Positions 1-8,627 of a stretch of 64,000 nucleotides of DNA are shown here, one piece after another. The translations under genes were made by a program, and so were the position numbers. The DNA is from JBKEAJ01 sp047974415 (GTDB lineage: Bacteria > Bacteroidota > Bacteroidia > Bacteroidales > Prolixibacteraceae), in the NCBI GenBank assembly GCA_047974415.1, contig JBKECH010000020.1:1-64000 (forward strand). The letters are read 5' to 3'. A model generated the notes under the pieces. It searched no databases. It was not told the origin of the DNA and was given only the letters and a program-made list of their open reading frames with translations. How positions within the stretch are numbered: position 1 is the stretch's first letter; every line of letters starts with the position of its first letter.

Positions 1-314
1 ACTAGCATGAAAATTTCCACGCATAGCTTCCCCATCGGGGATTAATCTGTTTAATTGTTGAAGGTTTAGGGTTGAATTGTTGAAGGTTGAATTGTTGGAA
101 GTTTAGGATCTGCGCAGGGCGAACATTGTTAAAATTATTAATATTTTGAGGTCTGTGCAAGGTAAATAGGGTTAAAGTTTTTGATTTGGAATGAAGGAGG
201 AAATTTGGAATTGTTAAAAAAGCATTGGTTCAAAATGTGGGCTCACCCACTATATTCGACATAGAGCCCATATTTTTTTGTTTGATGATAAACCTTTTCA
301 GTTGCCAACTTTCG
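1..314. other. Gene-free left edge with short direct repeats
   Basis: No convincing gene is seen here. Around positions 51-112 the words TTGTTGAAGGTT and close variants recur three times, and CCCCATCGGGG at about 31-41 is a small hairpin. The short open frame at 225-446 on the plus strand runs antisense to the end of the sulfatase remnant and has no recognisable features. Confidence 0.5.
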
Positions 315-1878
315 TTACAATCCTATCTTTTTGGGTGGATACTTTTGGAGGGTGCGTGCATGGGCTTTCAGTTGTGCGCCGAGTGTGGTCAGCCATGCTG
401 TTCTTCGGTGTCCCACGAGCATTTCCTCTTTGGGGTCTATGTATAGGTTGAAAATCCAAGGGGCAAGTCCCACATCTTGCAGCGTAACATAGTCTATTCA
501 CATGTGCGGGATGTTGGTTTCAATCACTTTAATATGCTCTTTATATTCGCGCATCCGCACTGCCATCAGTTCTTTTCCCCACCAGAAATACACCGACTCT
601 CGATTACTTTTTCCCTCATCGGTAAAGAGGAAGCCAGCTTGGTCGATGAAATCATAATAGCGATCGTTGGGCAGCTCGCTGGGGGAAATATCGGCGATGG
701 TGAAGCATGTTCCGAACAGGTCCATCAAGTCGAATACCTCATTGCTTTGTCGATTGGGTGCAATCATTCCTTTCCAATAGGCGATGCCTGGCACACGCAC
801 CCCGCCCTCGAAAGTAGAACCTTTAGCTCCTCGGAAAGGGGTGTAACCAGCATCGGGCCAAGCATCCATTTGCAGACCATTGTCGGAGGTGATGAAGACG
901 AAAGTGTTTTCCTCTTCCAGATCTTTCAGCATTCGCCCGATGCGCACATCCATCTCGGTAACAGCATTTTATATTAATATTCGATGCACTCAAGCCTGGA
1001 TAGTCGGGGTTGTCGAAATTGTCGGCATGCACATTCATGAAGCAATGTTCGATAAAAAAAGGTTTGTCAGATTTCGCCAGTTCTTTTATTTTCGACACTG
1101 TGAAATCAGTCAACTTGTGGTCGGTCCGTCCGATGTAGTCGGTCGATTTTATTTCTTCCAGTTCTTTGGTTTCACCTCCTTTGAAGCCGTGAGTCAGTCG
1201 ATTGGCAGGGCTGATTGTTTCAAAGGCATGGAGAAGCTTCTCGTTCAGCACCAAGTCTGTATATCTTCGAGCATCAATACGTTGCGGTATTTCTTTTTGG
1301 GCGGGGAAGTAACCGTAGAACTCATCGAAGTCCACATCGTGTGGCCTCATGCCTTCCGCCTCGCCGATGTGCCACTTGCCCGAGAACAAGATGTAGTATC
1401 CATTGTTGCTTAATATTTCGACCAAGCTATTTTCGTCTGCCCAAGGGTTTTTCAATATTTTATCGCCAGCTAGGATTGGTCGCACCAGAGTCCAGTTCTG
1501 ATGGGTAGTCTTCCAGTGAGAATGGCCGATCGAGAGGGATGCAGATGTGTTGCGAATAGCAAGAGGTGAGTTTCAGCCCGTCTTGCGCTATTTTATAGAT
1601 GTGGGGAGTAGCCGCACCAATTACCTCGCCGCCACCGTAGCGTCCAGGGTTGCCATAGCCCATGTCGTCTACTATTATACACAGCATATTGGGAGCTTTG
1701 CCGAATTTCGATTTCAAGCGAGCCAATTTCTCTTTAGCCTCTTGATTTTGTGCCGAATGCGGAATGCTGGTCCGAAGTTTTCAGCCGTTCTAACAGCTCT
1801 ATTGAAGTGTTGGGCAGAAGTCGATAGGACCGAAAGGCATACGGTCATCCATATTAATACGTGTTTGCGAGCGGTCAT
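315..1878 (-). pseudogene. Arylsulfatase pseudogene (S1-type), at least five lesions
   Basis: This is a decayed but nearly full-length type I sulfatase, about 521 codons. It begins at ATG 1878 with a signal peptide (MTARKHVLIWMTVCLSVLST) and ends at TAA 315. Readable pieces in order are the VDDMGYGNPGRYGGGE metal-binding start, the CxPSR active site (Cys codon 1541-1543), GKWHIGE, NAVTEMDVRIG, FITSDNG and PWIFNLYIDPKEE. Lesions seen are frameshifts near 1735, near 1537 (inside the CxPSR motif), near 1505 and near 970, and a TGA at 498-500 where the family normally has Trp. An intact enzyme would be an exported sulfatase needing formylglycine maturation and would remove sulfate from host or algal glycans. 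No intact open frame covers the active site, so it should be inactive. No sulfatase-maturing enzyme is encoded in the window. Confidence 0.9.
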
Positions 1879-2076
1879 AATTCTTATTTTTCGATATTTT
1901 ACTCCATCTAGTTACGTCTACTCTTACTCTATGTCGCGGACGCCATTCATATATTAGAAACTCTTTTAACTACGTAATTGTAGACATAAATATTCATTTT
2001 ATTATTGTTTAAATATATCATTTAGTTTTCTCACTCACAATTCCTGAAAAGTATTTCTCATAACTAGTTACTTTCT

Positions 2077-2122
2077 ATAATATCAAGAGTTTGAGCTATA
2101 AAGTAAAATATCAAGGCTTGCG
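2077..2122 (+). repeat. Decayed copy of MITE-like family (internal part)
   Basis: The stretch matches the left part of the element at 20304-20462: the words GAGCTATAAAGT and ATCAAGGCTTGC appear in the same order and spacing. The terminal repeat is degraded and the right half is not recognisable. Confidence 0.55.
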
Positions 2123-2271
2123 AAACTCTTCGCGCATCAATGCGCTACACCTTATAACACGCTAATTATCAGAACAGATAAACAAGCTATTTTTCATTCA
2201 ATACAGACCCTACACCTAACATAAAAAACATTCTTTATTTATTAAAGTATTTGTAGTTTTGTATTTTTTAG

Positions 2272-2279
2272 TATATTTG
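2272..2279 (+). promoter_or_regulatory. Candidate Bacteroidetes -7 box (TATATTTG) for rprY
   Basis: TATATTTG matches the TAnnTTTG -7 consensus of Bacteroidetes primary sigma factor promoters. A TTTG at 2250-2253 lies 18 bases upstream, close to the expected -33 spacing. If used, the rprY leader would be about 175 nt long, which is long for this group. Confidence 0.4.
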
Positions 2280-2461
2280 TTGCGTATTAGCTTTGCTCCT
2301 TGGCAAGGCTAACACAAGAAGCATTATTAGTTATTGCAATTGTCATCCAAACTTTTTTTTGCTTAAAAGGTATGTTTAAAAGTATGTTTTATTCGAGAAT
2401 GCGCTAAGATTCGTTAAATGGCACGAATTTTGCGGAAATAATTTTATTAAATTTACAAACA

Positions 2462-3151
2462 ATGAAAAAATCAATTAAATTACTACTCGCTGAAGACGAC
2501 GAAAACTTGGGCACAGTACTTAAAGAGTATCTAACCACAAAGGGATTTGACACGGATTTATTCGCTGATGGAGAGGCTGCCTACGAAGCTTTTCTGAAAG
2601 AGAAGTATTCATTTTGCATTCTTGACATTATGATGCCAAAGCTAGATGGTTTTGCATTAGCATTTGATATAAAATCGATAAATAAAGATGTGCCTATTAT
2701 ATTCCTAAGTGCAAAAAACATGAAAGGAGATGTGATAGAAGGGTTTAAATTAGGAGCAGACGACTATATCACAAAACCCTTTAGCATGGAGGAACTTATA
2801 TACAGAATAGAGGCTATTCTTCGCAGAACGTCTAGAGACGTTAACATGGATAGTCAGGTGGTATATCAGCTAGGAGGAACTGTTTTTGACTCTCTAAAAC
2901 AGACCCTAACAAAGGATGACATTGTTACAAAGCTCACAACTAAGGAGAATGAACTATTGAAACTGCTATGCATATACCAAAATACTGTGCTAGAACGTAA
3001 TTTTGCTTTAAAATCAATATGGGTGGAAGATAACTATTTTAATGCAAGGAGTATGGATGTATACATAACAAAGCTTAGAAAACATTTAAAAAATGAAACA
3101 GGAGCAGAAATTATAAATGTTCACGGAAAAGGTTACAAACTAACCTTGTAG
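2462..3151 (+). CDS. rprY: OmpR/PhoB-family response regulator, RprY-like
   Basis: A two-component response regulator of 229 residues that would bind DNA when phosphorylated. The receiver domain (about 1-120) has the acidic pair D12/D13, the phospho-acceptor D55 in CILDIMMPK, S83 and K105 in DYITKPFSMEE. The C-terminal winged helix (about 130-229) ends with the typical HGKGYKL hairpin. The N-terminal wording (LLLAEDDENLGTVLKEYL, GFKLGADDYITKPFSMEEL) resembles RprY of Bacteroides, which is known there as an essential or redox-linked regulator. No histidine kinase (RprX) is adjacent, so the partner must be encoded elsewhere. The gene stands alone between a pseudogene and repeat remnants, and the start ATG is preceded by an A-rich leader as is usual in this phylum. 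Confidence 0.85.
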   Translation: MKKSIKLLLAEDDENLGTVLKEYLTTKGFDTDLFADGEAAYEAFLKEKYSFCILDIMMPKLDGFALAFDIKSINKDVPIIFLSAKNMKGDVIEGFKLGADDYITKPFSMEELIYRIEAILRRTSRDVNMDSQVVYQLGGTVFDSLKQTLTKDDIVTKLTTKENELLKLLCIYQNTVLERNFALKSIWVEDNYFNARSMDVYITKLRKHLKNETGAEIINVHGKGYKLTL

Positions 3152-3199
3152 TGCTGCTCGCAACTAATGTTAGCATCGGCATTTTACATTTTTTGAATT

Positions 3200-3231
3200 A
3201 TCTTGCATGTTTTGTATAAAATATGCAAGAT
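3200..3231 (+). terminator. Hairpin after rprY, possible terminator
   Basis: The nine-base arms ATCTTGCAT and ATGCAAGAT flank a 14-base AT-rich loop 50 bases past the rprY stop. There is no U-run after the stem on the plus strand, so termination is only possible, not shown. Confidence 0.4.
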
Positions 3232-3236
3232 TGATG

Positions 3237-3436
3237 AGTATTTGTCCATAGAGTCGGGAGTTTAAACCCTGAATACACATTAAAATCTAGTACGTTAGAC
3301 TTCAAAGCTTACGAAATTTTGCGGATTAGGAGTTAGCATAAACAGTGCCTGTCCATAATGTCGGGATTCTGAGCTATAAAGTCCTAATCCACAAAATAAG
3401 AGTAGCACGGGCATAGGGCTTTATAGGTGGGCTTTA
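3237..3436 (+). repeat. MITE-like remnants downstream of rprY and polA
   Basis: Two starts of the terminal repeat can be read, at 3237 (AGTATTTGTCCATAGAGTCG) and at 3344 (AGTGCCTGTCCATAATGTCG). The second copy continues with GAGCTATAAAGTCCTAATCC and ends in GGGCTTTATAGGTGGGCTTTA, reaching the polA stop codon. It is much shorter than the full element (about 90 bases), so it is probably internally deleted. Confidence 0.65.
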
Positions 3437-6199
3437 ATGAGCTTCTAGCCAGTCTCTACCATCTTTCATGTCTATTGTTAGAGGGACATCTAATTTACAA
3501 ACATTTTCCATCTCTTTTTTTACTATCTCTTGCATTATGCTCAGTTCCTCTTTTGGCACTTCAAAGTTGAGTTCATCGTGGACTTGTAACACCATCATAC
3601 TTTTTAGCTTATGTTTCTGAATTTGCTTATGGATGTTCACCATTGCCAGCTTTATTATATCAGAGGCAGTGCCCTGTATAGGTGCGTTGACAGCATTTCT
3701 TTCGCCCACACTTCGCACAACAGAATTGGCTGAATTTATATCTCGCAGATACCGATGTCGCCCCATTAGGGTTGTCGCATAAGATCTTTCTCTTGCAATT
3801 CTAATTTGGGTGTCTATAAACCTCTGCATACTTGGGAAGTTTTCAAAATAATCGTCTATAATATTTTTTGCTTCTGTTCGCGGGATACCTAATCGTTGTG
3901 CCAACCCGAATGCCGATATACCATATACTATTCCAAAGTTTACCATCTTCGCCTTGTTGCGTTGCTCCCTAGAAAGTTCTTCTATAGGGGTATTAAATAT
4001 TTTCGACGCCGTCATAGAGTGTATATCGGCATTATTACTGAATGCATCAATCATATTTTTATCCTGACACATGTGCGCAAGTATGCGGAGCTCTATCTGG
4101 GAGTAGTCCGCAGACAGGAATACATTCTCTTCATTCTGCACAGAGAAAGCTTTTCTTATCCTTTTACCTTCCTCATCTCTAATTGGGATATTTTGGAGAT
4201 TGGGATTTGTCGAGCTAAGTCGTCCTGTGGCAGTAACAGCCTGATTAAAGGAAGTATGCAACCTTTTTGTTTTCGGGTTTATTAAAAGAGGCAGAGCGTC
4301 TACATATGTACTTAATAATTTTTTCTTCCCCCGAAACACAAGTATCTTCTCGATGATAGGATGTTTATCTCTTAAGGCCAACAAAGTTTCTTCGCTTGTT
4401 GAGTACTGCTTAGTTTTCGTTCTTTTCGCGTTGTCTGTTATCTTTAGTTTTTCAAATAATATTACACCTAGTTGCTTTGGCGACGATATATTAAAGTCCT
4501 CTCCCGCTAGCTCCTTTATATCAGTCTCTAAAATGATTAGTTCTTTTTGCAAGTCCTCTGAAAATGCCGAAAGTTCTGATTTATCAAGGTAAACACCATT
4601 TCGTTCCATTGTCGACAACACATCTACAAGTGGCATTTCTATGTTATAGAACAATTCCGTTAAACCTCTATCCTTCAATTCTTTTTCCAGTACACTTTTT
4701 AGCTGCAAGGTAATATCAGCATCTTCGCAAGCATAATTTAGTAGCTGTGCTTTATCTACGTTTCGCATCGTTTTACGCTTATCCGTAAGCAAATCTGATG
4801 TCGGTATTTTTTTATAATTTAGGTAACTTTCGCTCAGAGCATCGAGACTGTGCCTCATCTCAGGCTCAATAAGGTAGTGAGCAACCATCGTGTCGAATAT
4901 ATCTCCTTTTACTTCTATGCCATAGTTCTTCAATACATTAATGTCATATTTTATATTTTGACCGATTTTTCTTATCTTTTCGTTCTCCAATATTGCTCTG
5001 AATTCTCCTAACACCTCATCAGCCTTGCCTCTCTCTTTTGGTATCGGGACCATAAAAGCCTCGTACGCCTTGATACTAAATGACAGGCATACTAGCTCGG
5101 CAGCCATAGTGTCTAGTGAAGTAGTTTCGGTATCGAAGCAAATTTCCGTTTGGTTAATGAGCTTGTCTATCAACTCTGTACGTTGCACTTTAGTCTCTGC
5201 GAAAAGATATTCGTGTTCGGTGTTATCAATTGTAGCAAGAGTACTTGACACTTCGCTATTTTCGCTGTCGTCTGCAATATCGTCGAACAGAGATGTTTGA
5301 ATCACCGAGCCTTTTGCTGGCTTACTTTTTTTGGGCTCCAGCTTGTTTAGCAATGTTTTAAATTCCAAGTTCCAATATACTTCTTTAAGCTTATCAAGAT
5401 CTTTTCCTTTAAGCGTAAGATCCTCTATTTTTATGTCTATGGGCACGTCAGTAACAATCTTCACAAGCTTTTTCGATAGCAATACTTGTTCTTTATTATC
5501 CTCTATCTTTTCCTTAAGCTTTCCTTTTAGTTTTCCAATATTGCCATAGACTCCTTCTATTGATTCGAATTCTTTTATGAGTGCTATGGCGGTCTTCTCG
5601 CCCACCCCTGGGCAACCTGGCACATTATCGGAAGCATCTCCCATAAGACCGAGTATATCAACTATTTGATCTACACTTTGAATATCAAACCTTTTAAGCA
5701 CCTCTTTTACTCCCCATATTTCAGTTCCATTTCCAAAGCGTTTTGGTTTAAACATGAATGTATTGTCATCTACCAGCTGAGCATAATCTTTGTCTGGTGT
5801 CATCATGTACGTATCTAGATTGGCGCAGTCAGGGAGCTTAGAGATCGTGCCTACAACATCGTCCGCCTCATAGCCTTCTTTTTGAAGTATTGGAATATTG
5901 AAAGCTTCGATTATCTGACGGATGTATGGTATTATTTCGCGTAAGTCTTCAGGCATAGTCTCTCTATTAGCCTTATACGGTGCGTACATCTTATGTCGGA
6001 ATGTTGGAGCTTTAAGGTCAAAAGCAACCGCCATGTAGTCGGGACTTTGTTCCCGTATAACTTGCTCAAGAGTATTTACAATTCCGAGGGCTGCAGATGT
6101 ATTAAGTCCCTTGGAGTTGATGCGAGGATTTTTTATAAAAGCAAAGTACGACCTGTATATTAAGGCGTAGGCATCAAGGAGAAAGAGTTTTTTCGACAT
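3434..6199 (-). CDS. polA: DNA polymerase I
   Basis: A full-length 921-residue family A polymerase used for Okazaki fragment maturation and repair. Domains in order are the 5'-3' flap nuclease (about 1-290, with EADDVVGTIS and GDASDNVPG), a linker, the 3'-5' exonuclease (about 340-520) and the polymerase (about 540-921). The proofreading residues look intact: D356 and E358 in CFDTETTSLD, and YACEDAD for the Exo III motif, so unlike some bacterial Pol I enzymes this one should proofread. Polymerase motif A is LSADYSQIELR and motif C is QVHDELNFEV. It is the last gene of a minus-strand run; its stop codon directly abuts a MITE remnant, but the C-terminus (GRDWLEAH) looks normal. Confidence 0.97.
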   Translation of the reverse strand: MSKKLFLLDAYALIYRSYFAFIKNPRINSKGLNTSAALGIVNTLEQVIREQSPDYMAVAFDLKAPTFRHKMYAPYKANRETMPEDLREIIPYIRQIIEAFNIPILQKEGYEADDVVGTISKLPDCANLDTYMMTPDKDYAQLVDDNTFMFKPKRFGNGTEIWGVKEVLKRFDIQSVDQIVDILGLMGDASDNVPGCPGVGEKTAIALIKEFESIEGVYGNIGKLKGKLKEKIEDNKEQVLLSKKLVKIVTDVPIDIKIEDLTLKGKDLDKLKEVYWNLEFKTLLNKLEPKKSKPAKGSVIQTSLFDDIADDSENSEVSSTLATIDNTEHEYLFAETKVQRTELIDKLINQTEICFDTETTSLDTMAAELVCLSFSIKAYEAFMVPIPKERGKADEVLGEFRAILENEKIRKIGQNIKYDINVLKNYGIEVKGDIFDTMVAHYLIEPEMRHSLDALSESYLNYKKIPTSDLLTDKRKTMRNVDKAQLLNYACEDADITLQLKSVLEKELKDRGLTELFYNIEMPLVDVLSTMERNGVYLDKSELSAFSEDLQKELIILETDIKELAGEDFNISSPKQLGVILFEKLKITDNAKRTKTKQYSTSEETLLALRDKHPIIEKILVFRGKKKLLSTYVDALPLLINPKTKRLHTSFNQAVTATGRLSSTNPNLQNIPIRDEEGKRIRKAFSVQNEENVFLSADYSQIELRILAHMCQDKNMIDAFSNNADIHSMTASKIFNTPIEELSREQRNKAKMVNFGIVYGISAFGLAQRLGIPRTEAKNIIDDYFENFPSMQRFIDTQIRIARERSYATTLMGRHRYLRDINSANSVVRSVGERNAVNAPIQGTASDIIKLAMVNIHKQIQKHKLKSMMVLQVHDELNFEVPKEELSIMQEIVKKEMENVCKLDVPLTIDMKDGRDWLEAH

Positions 6200-6247
6200 T
6201 TTTAATAGTATATAGATAGAAGGCTACATTAGTATAGAAAGCATTGT

Positions 6248-6276
6248 GCAGATATTAGACTTTACAGACAGGCACT
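6248..6276 (+). repeat. MITE-like end remnant
   Basis: GCAGATATTAGACTTTACAG followed by ACAGGCACT matches the right terminal repeat of the family (GCAGATATT-GACTTTATGGACAGACTCT). It sits between queD and polA, and only this end is recognisable. Confidence 0.6.
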
Positions 6277-6278
6277 GA

Positions 6279-6725
6279 CTAATTGTCCGAGGCGTACCAC
6301 TCTGCATAGGCAGAAGCTGTCTCATCAAGTCTTACAGAAAACAGTTCTATGCCACTTGGTAGCAGAACTTTTATCTTTTCGGCTATCCATACGACCATAT
6401 TTTCACAAGTTGGTTGGAAGTCAAAAATATGGTGTCGCTCGTAAATATCTCCCAATTGCTCTAACTTCTCTAAGGGAGAGTACTTGCTTACACATATAGA
6501 GTGGTCGAGTCGATCTACAATTTCTGTTTTTACTATTTTTTTTAGCAAAGAAAAGTCTACGACCATCCCGTTTTTATTGTTGTTACAATCATTTATTGGT
6601 ATTCCTATTACAGAAACATATAACTTATAGCTATGTCCATGCAAGTTTCTGCATAACCCATCGTAGTTATGTAGAATATGCGCCATTTCAAAGCTAAAAA
6701 ATTTGGTTACTCTTACCTTGCTCAT
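6279..6725 (-). CDS. queD: 6-carboxy-tetrahydropterin synthase, QueD family
   Basis: A 148-residue T-fold enzyme of the 6-pyruvoyl-tetrahydropterin synthase family. QueD makes 6-carboxy-tetrahydropterin from dihydroneopterin triphosphate, the first committed step to queuosine. The zinc ligands are H16 (FEMAH) and H29/H31 (NLHGHSY). The catalytic Cys is C25 in GLCRNLHG, and the conserved DH pair is D74/H75. Near the C-terminus RLDETASAYAEW carries the pterin-anchoring Glu. The CxxxHGH arrangement favours QueD over eukaryotic-type PTPS, but no queC or queE is nearby, so the assignment rests on the sequence alone. Confidence 0.88.
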   Translation of the reverse strand: MSKVRVTKFFSFEMAHILHNYDGLCRNLHGHSYKLYVSVIGIPINDCNNNKNGMVVDFSLLKKIVKTEIVDRLDHSICVSKYSPLEKLEQLGDIYERHHIFDFQPTCENMVVWIAEKIKVLLPSGIELFSVRLDETASAYAEWYASDN

Positions 6726-6775
6726 AATTATTTATGTTTCTAATATGGCTCAATATTTCTTTATTTACAAAAACA

Positions 6776-7996
6776 TTACTCTTCGACGGGCTCTAGAAAG
6801 CTACTATCGTAAAAAAAATCATTGTATGGGAAACGTGTTATATGTACTTTTTTTACTTCTTCGTAAAGGATGTGTCGGAATTCTTCTATATTGCTTCGTT
6901 CTTTTGCAGAAATAAATATTGATGGAGTATTGTTTTTGCTCATCCAACTTTGCTTCCATTCCAATAAAGAAATATTTTTCTTTTCTAGGGGACTAAGGTC
7001 GAATTCGTCTTTTGGAGTGTAGGTAAAAGCATCTATCTTGTTGAATACGTATAAGGTAGGCTTGTTAGCACACCCTATTTCATCGAGAGTTTTATTGACA
7101 GTTTCTATTTGTTCTTCAAATCCCTTGTGCGATATATCCACAACATGCACCTGTACATCTGCTTCTCTTACTTCGTCAAGGGTCGATTTAAACGACTCGA
7201 CCAAGCCATGAGGGAGCTTCCTGATAAAACCTACCGTATCGGCAACAAGGAAGGGCATGTTTCCAATTGCGATTTTACGCACTGTAGTGTCGAGAGTTGC
7301 GAACAGCTTGTTCTCGGCAAATACATTCGATTTGGAAAGCATATTCATTATTGTAGACTTACCGACATTCGTATATCCTACAAGAGCCACACGCACCAAT
7401 TTTCCTCGGTTCTTGCGTTGCGTTTCTTTCTGTTTGTCTATTTTTTTTAGTTGCTCCTTCAGAAGTGCAATTTTATCAAGAATAATTCGGCGGTCTGTTT
7501 CTATTTGGGTTTCTCCTGGCCCACGCATACCTATTCCTCCTCGCTGGCGCTCCAGGTGAGTCCACATACGTGTTAGGCGTGGCAAAAGATACTGATATTG
7601 GGCCAATTCCACTTGCGTTTTTGCATGAGCCGTCTGAGCTCGCTGTGCAAAAATATCTAAGATTAGATTAGTTCTATCAAGTATTTTGCAGTCGGCGATT
7701 TTCTCTATATTCCTTAGCTGAGTTGCCGACAGTTCCTCATCAAAGATGATAGTATCTACTTCTTCTTGCTTTACGTAAGACACTATCTCGTCCAGTTTCC
7801 CACTTCCTACAAAACTTGCTGGATTTGGACGGTCAAGTCTTTGTGTAAATATTTTTTTTGTTACTGCTCCTGCAGTCTTTGCTAGAAACTCTAGTTCTTC
7901 TAAATATTCTTTAGCTTGCTCCTCGCGCTGATCTTCAGTTATCAAACCAACCAACACGACAGACTCGCTTTTAGCTATAGTTTCAATCATTCCCAT
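6776..7996 (-). CDS. hflX: Ribosome-associated GTPase HflX
   Basis: A 406-residue GTPase that in other bacteria binds the 50S subunit and splits or rescues stalled 70S ribosomes under stress. The N-terminal HflX domain (about 10-200) carries the glycine-rich RGGIGMRGPGETQIETDRR loop. The G domain follows, with G1 GYTNVGKS (207-214), G3 DTVGF and G4 NKID. Length and domain order match the family. It lies in the minus-strand run between a deoxynucleoside kinase and queD. Confidence 0.95.
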   Translation of the reverse strand: MGMIETIAKSESVVLVGLITEDQREEQAKEYLEELEFLAKTAGAVTKKIFTQRLDRPNPASFVGSGKLDEIVSYVKQEEVDTIIFDEELSATQLRNIEKIADCKILDRTNLILDIFAQRAQTAHAKTQVELAQYQYLLPRLTRMWTHLERQRGGIGMRGPGETQIETDRRIILDKIALLKEQLKKIDKQKETQRKNRGKLVRVALVGYTNVGKSTIMNMLSKSNVFAENKLFATLDTTVRKIAIGNMPFLVADTVGFIRKLPHGLVESFKSTLDEVREADVQVHVVDISHKGFEEQIETVNKTLDEIGCANKPTLYVFNKIDAFTYTPKDEFDLSPLEKKNISLLEWKQSWMSKNNTPSIFISAKERSNIEEFRHILYEEVKKVHITRFPYNDFFYDSSFLEPVEE

Positions 7997-8008
7997 GAAT
8001 AAATATTT

Positions 8009-8623
8009 TTAGGACACTGAGTCTGATATTGTGTTGAATATCTTCTTCATATCCGATGGGCAATTTATAATATCATACTCATCTAAATTGATGGATATGA
8101 TGTTACTCTTATTATATTGCTCTGCCCATTTATTATAATACGAATTCAATTGTTCTAAGTATTCGTCGTTAATATTTTCCACCTCAAAATCAATCCCCCT
8201 ACTTCTTATCTGTTTTTTTAAGGTAGGAATTGAGCCTTTCAAATAAATCAGTAATTTGGGAGGTACAATAAAATCACAAATCTGCTCATATAAACTTGTG
8301 TATGTATCAAAGTCTCTATCTCCCAATACTCCCATATCGTTTAACAATTTGGCGAACACTTCGGCATCTTCATATATAGACTTATCCATAACAGACGTTA
8401 CTCCGCTTGGAGTACTCATTACCTCTCTAATATTTGCAAGTCGCTTATTTAGAAAGTATATCTGGATATTGAAGGACCAACGAAGCGTATCATTATAAAA
8501 ATCTGATAAATACGGATTTGTTGCAACATCCTCATAGTACGGTTTCCACCCAAATTCTTCGCAAATAAGTTTTGTCAACGTAGTTTTTCCAGAGCCTATA
8601 TTTCCTGCGATGGATATGTACAT
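8009..8623 (-). CDS. Deoxynucleoside kinase
   Basis: A 204-residue kinase of the dNK/dGK/dAK family that phosphorylates deoxynucleosides for salvage. The P-loop is GNIGSGKTT (8-16), and YYEDVATNPYLSDFY matches the substrate-binding E-containing segment. The catalytic DRS-type motif reads DKSIYEDAEVFA, with Lys where Arg is usual. The lid region holds RSRGIDFE. Base specificity cannot be read from the sequence. It ends 12 bases before the hflX start and begins 4 bases after clpX, so it is probably co-transcribed. Confidence 0.88.
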   Translation of the reverse strand: MYISIAGNIGSGKTTLTKLICEEFGWKPYYEDVATNPYLSDFYNDTLRWSFNIQIYFLNKRLANIREVMSTPSGVTSVMDKSIYEDAEVFAKLLNDMGVLGDRDFDTYTSLYEQICDFIVPPKLLIYLKGSIPTLKKQIRSRGIDFEVENINDEYLEQLNSYYNKWAEQYNKSNIISINLDEYDIINCPSDMKKIFNTISDSVS

Positions 8624-8627
8624 ACCT

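Larger units (their letters stand above)
1879..2461. other. Gene-free region upstream of rprY
   Basis: This 583-base AT-rich stretch contains no supported gene. It holds a decayed MITE copy (2077-2122), a candidate promoter (2272-2279), and just downstream a short inverted repeat (TTAGCTTTG ... CAAGGCTAA at about 2287-2312) that could fold in an rprY leader. Confidence 0.5.

Noticed and set aside
3237..3436. Riboswitch or structured leader
   Set aside because: The folds seen are explained by terminal inverted repeats of the MITE family.
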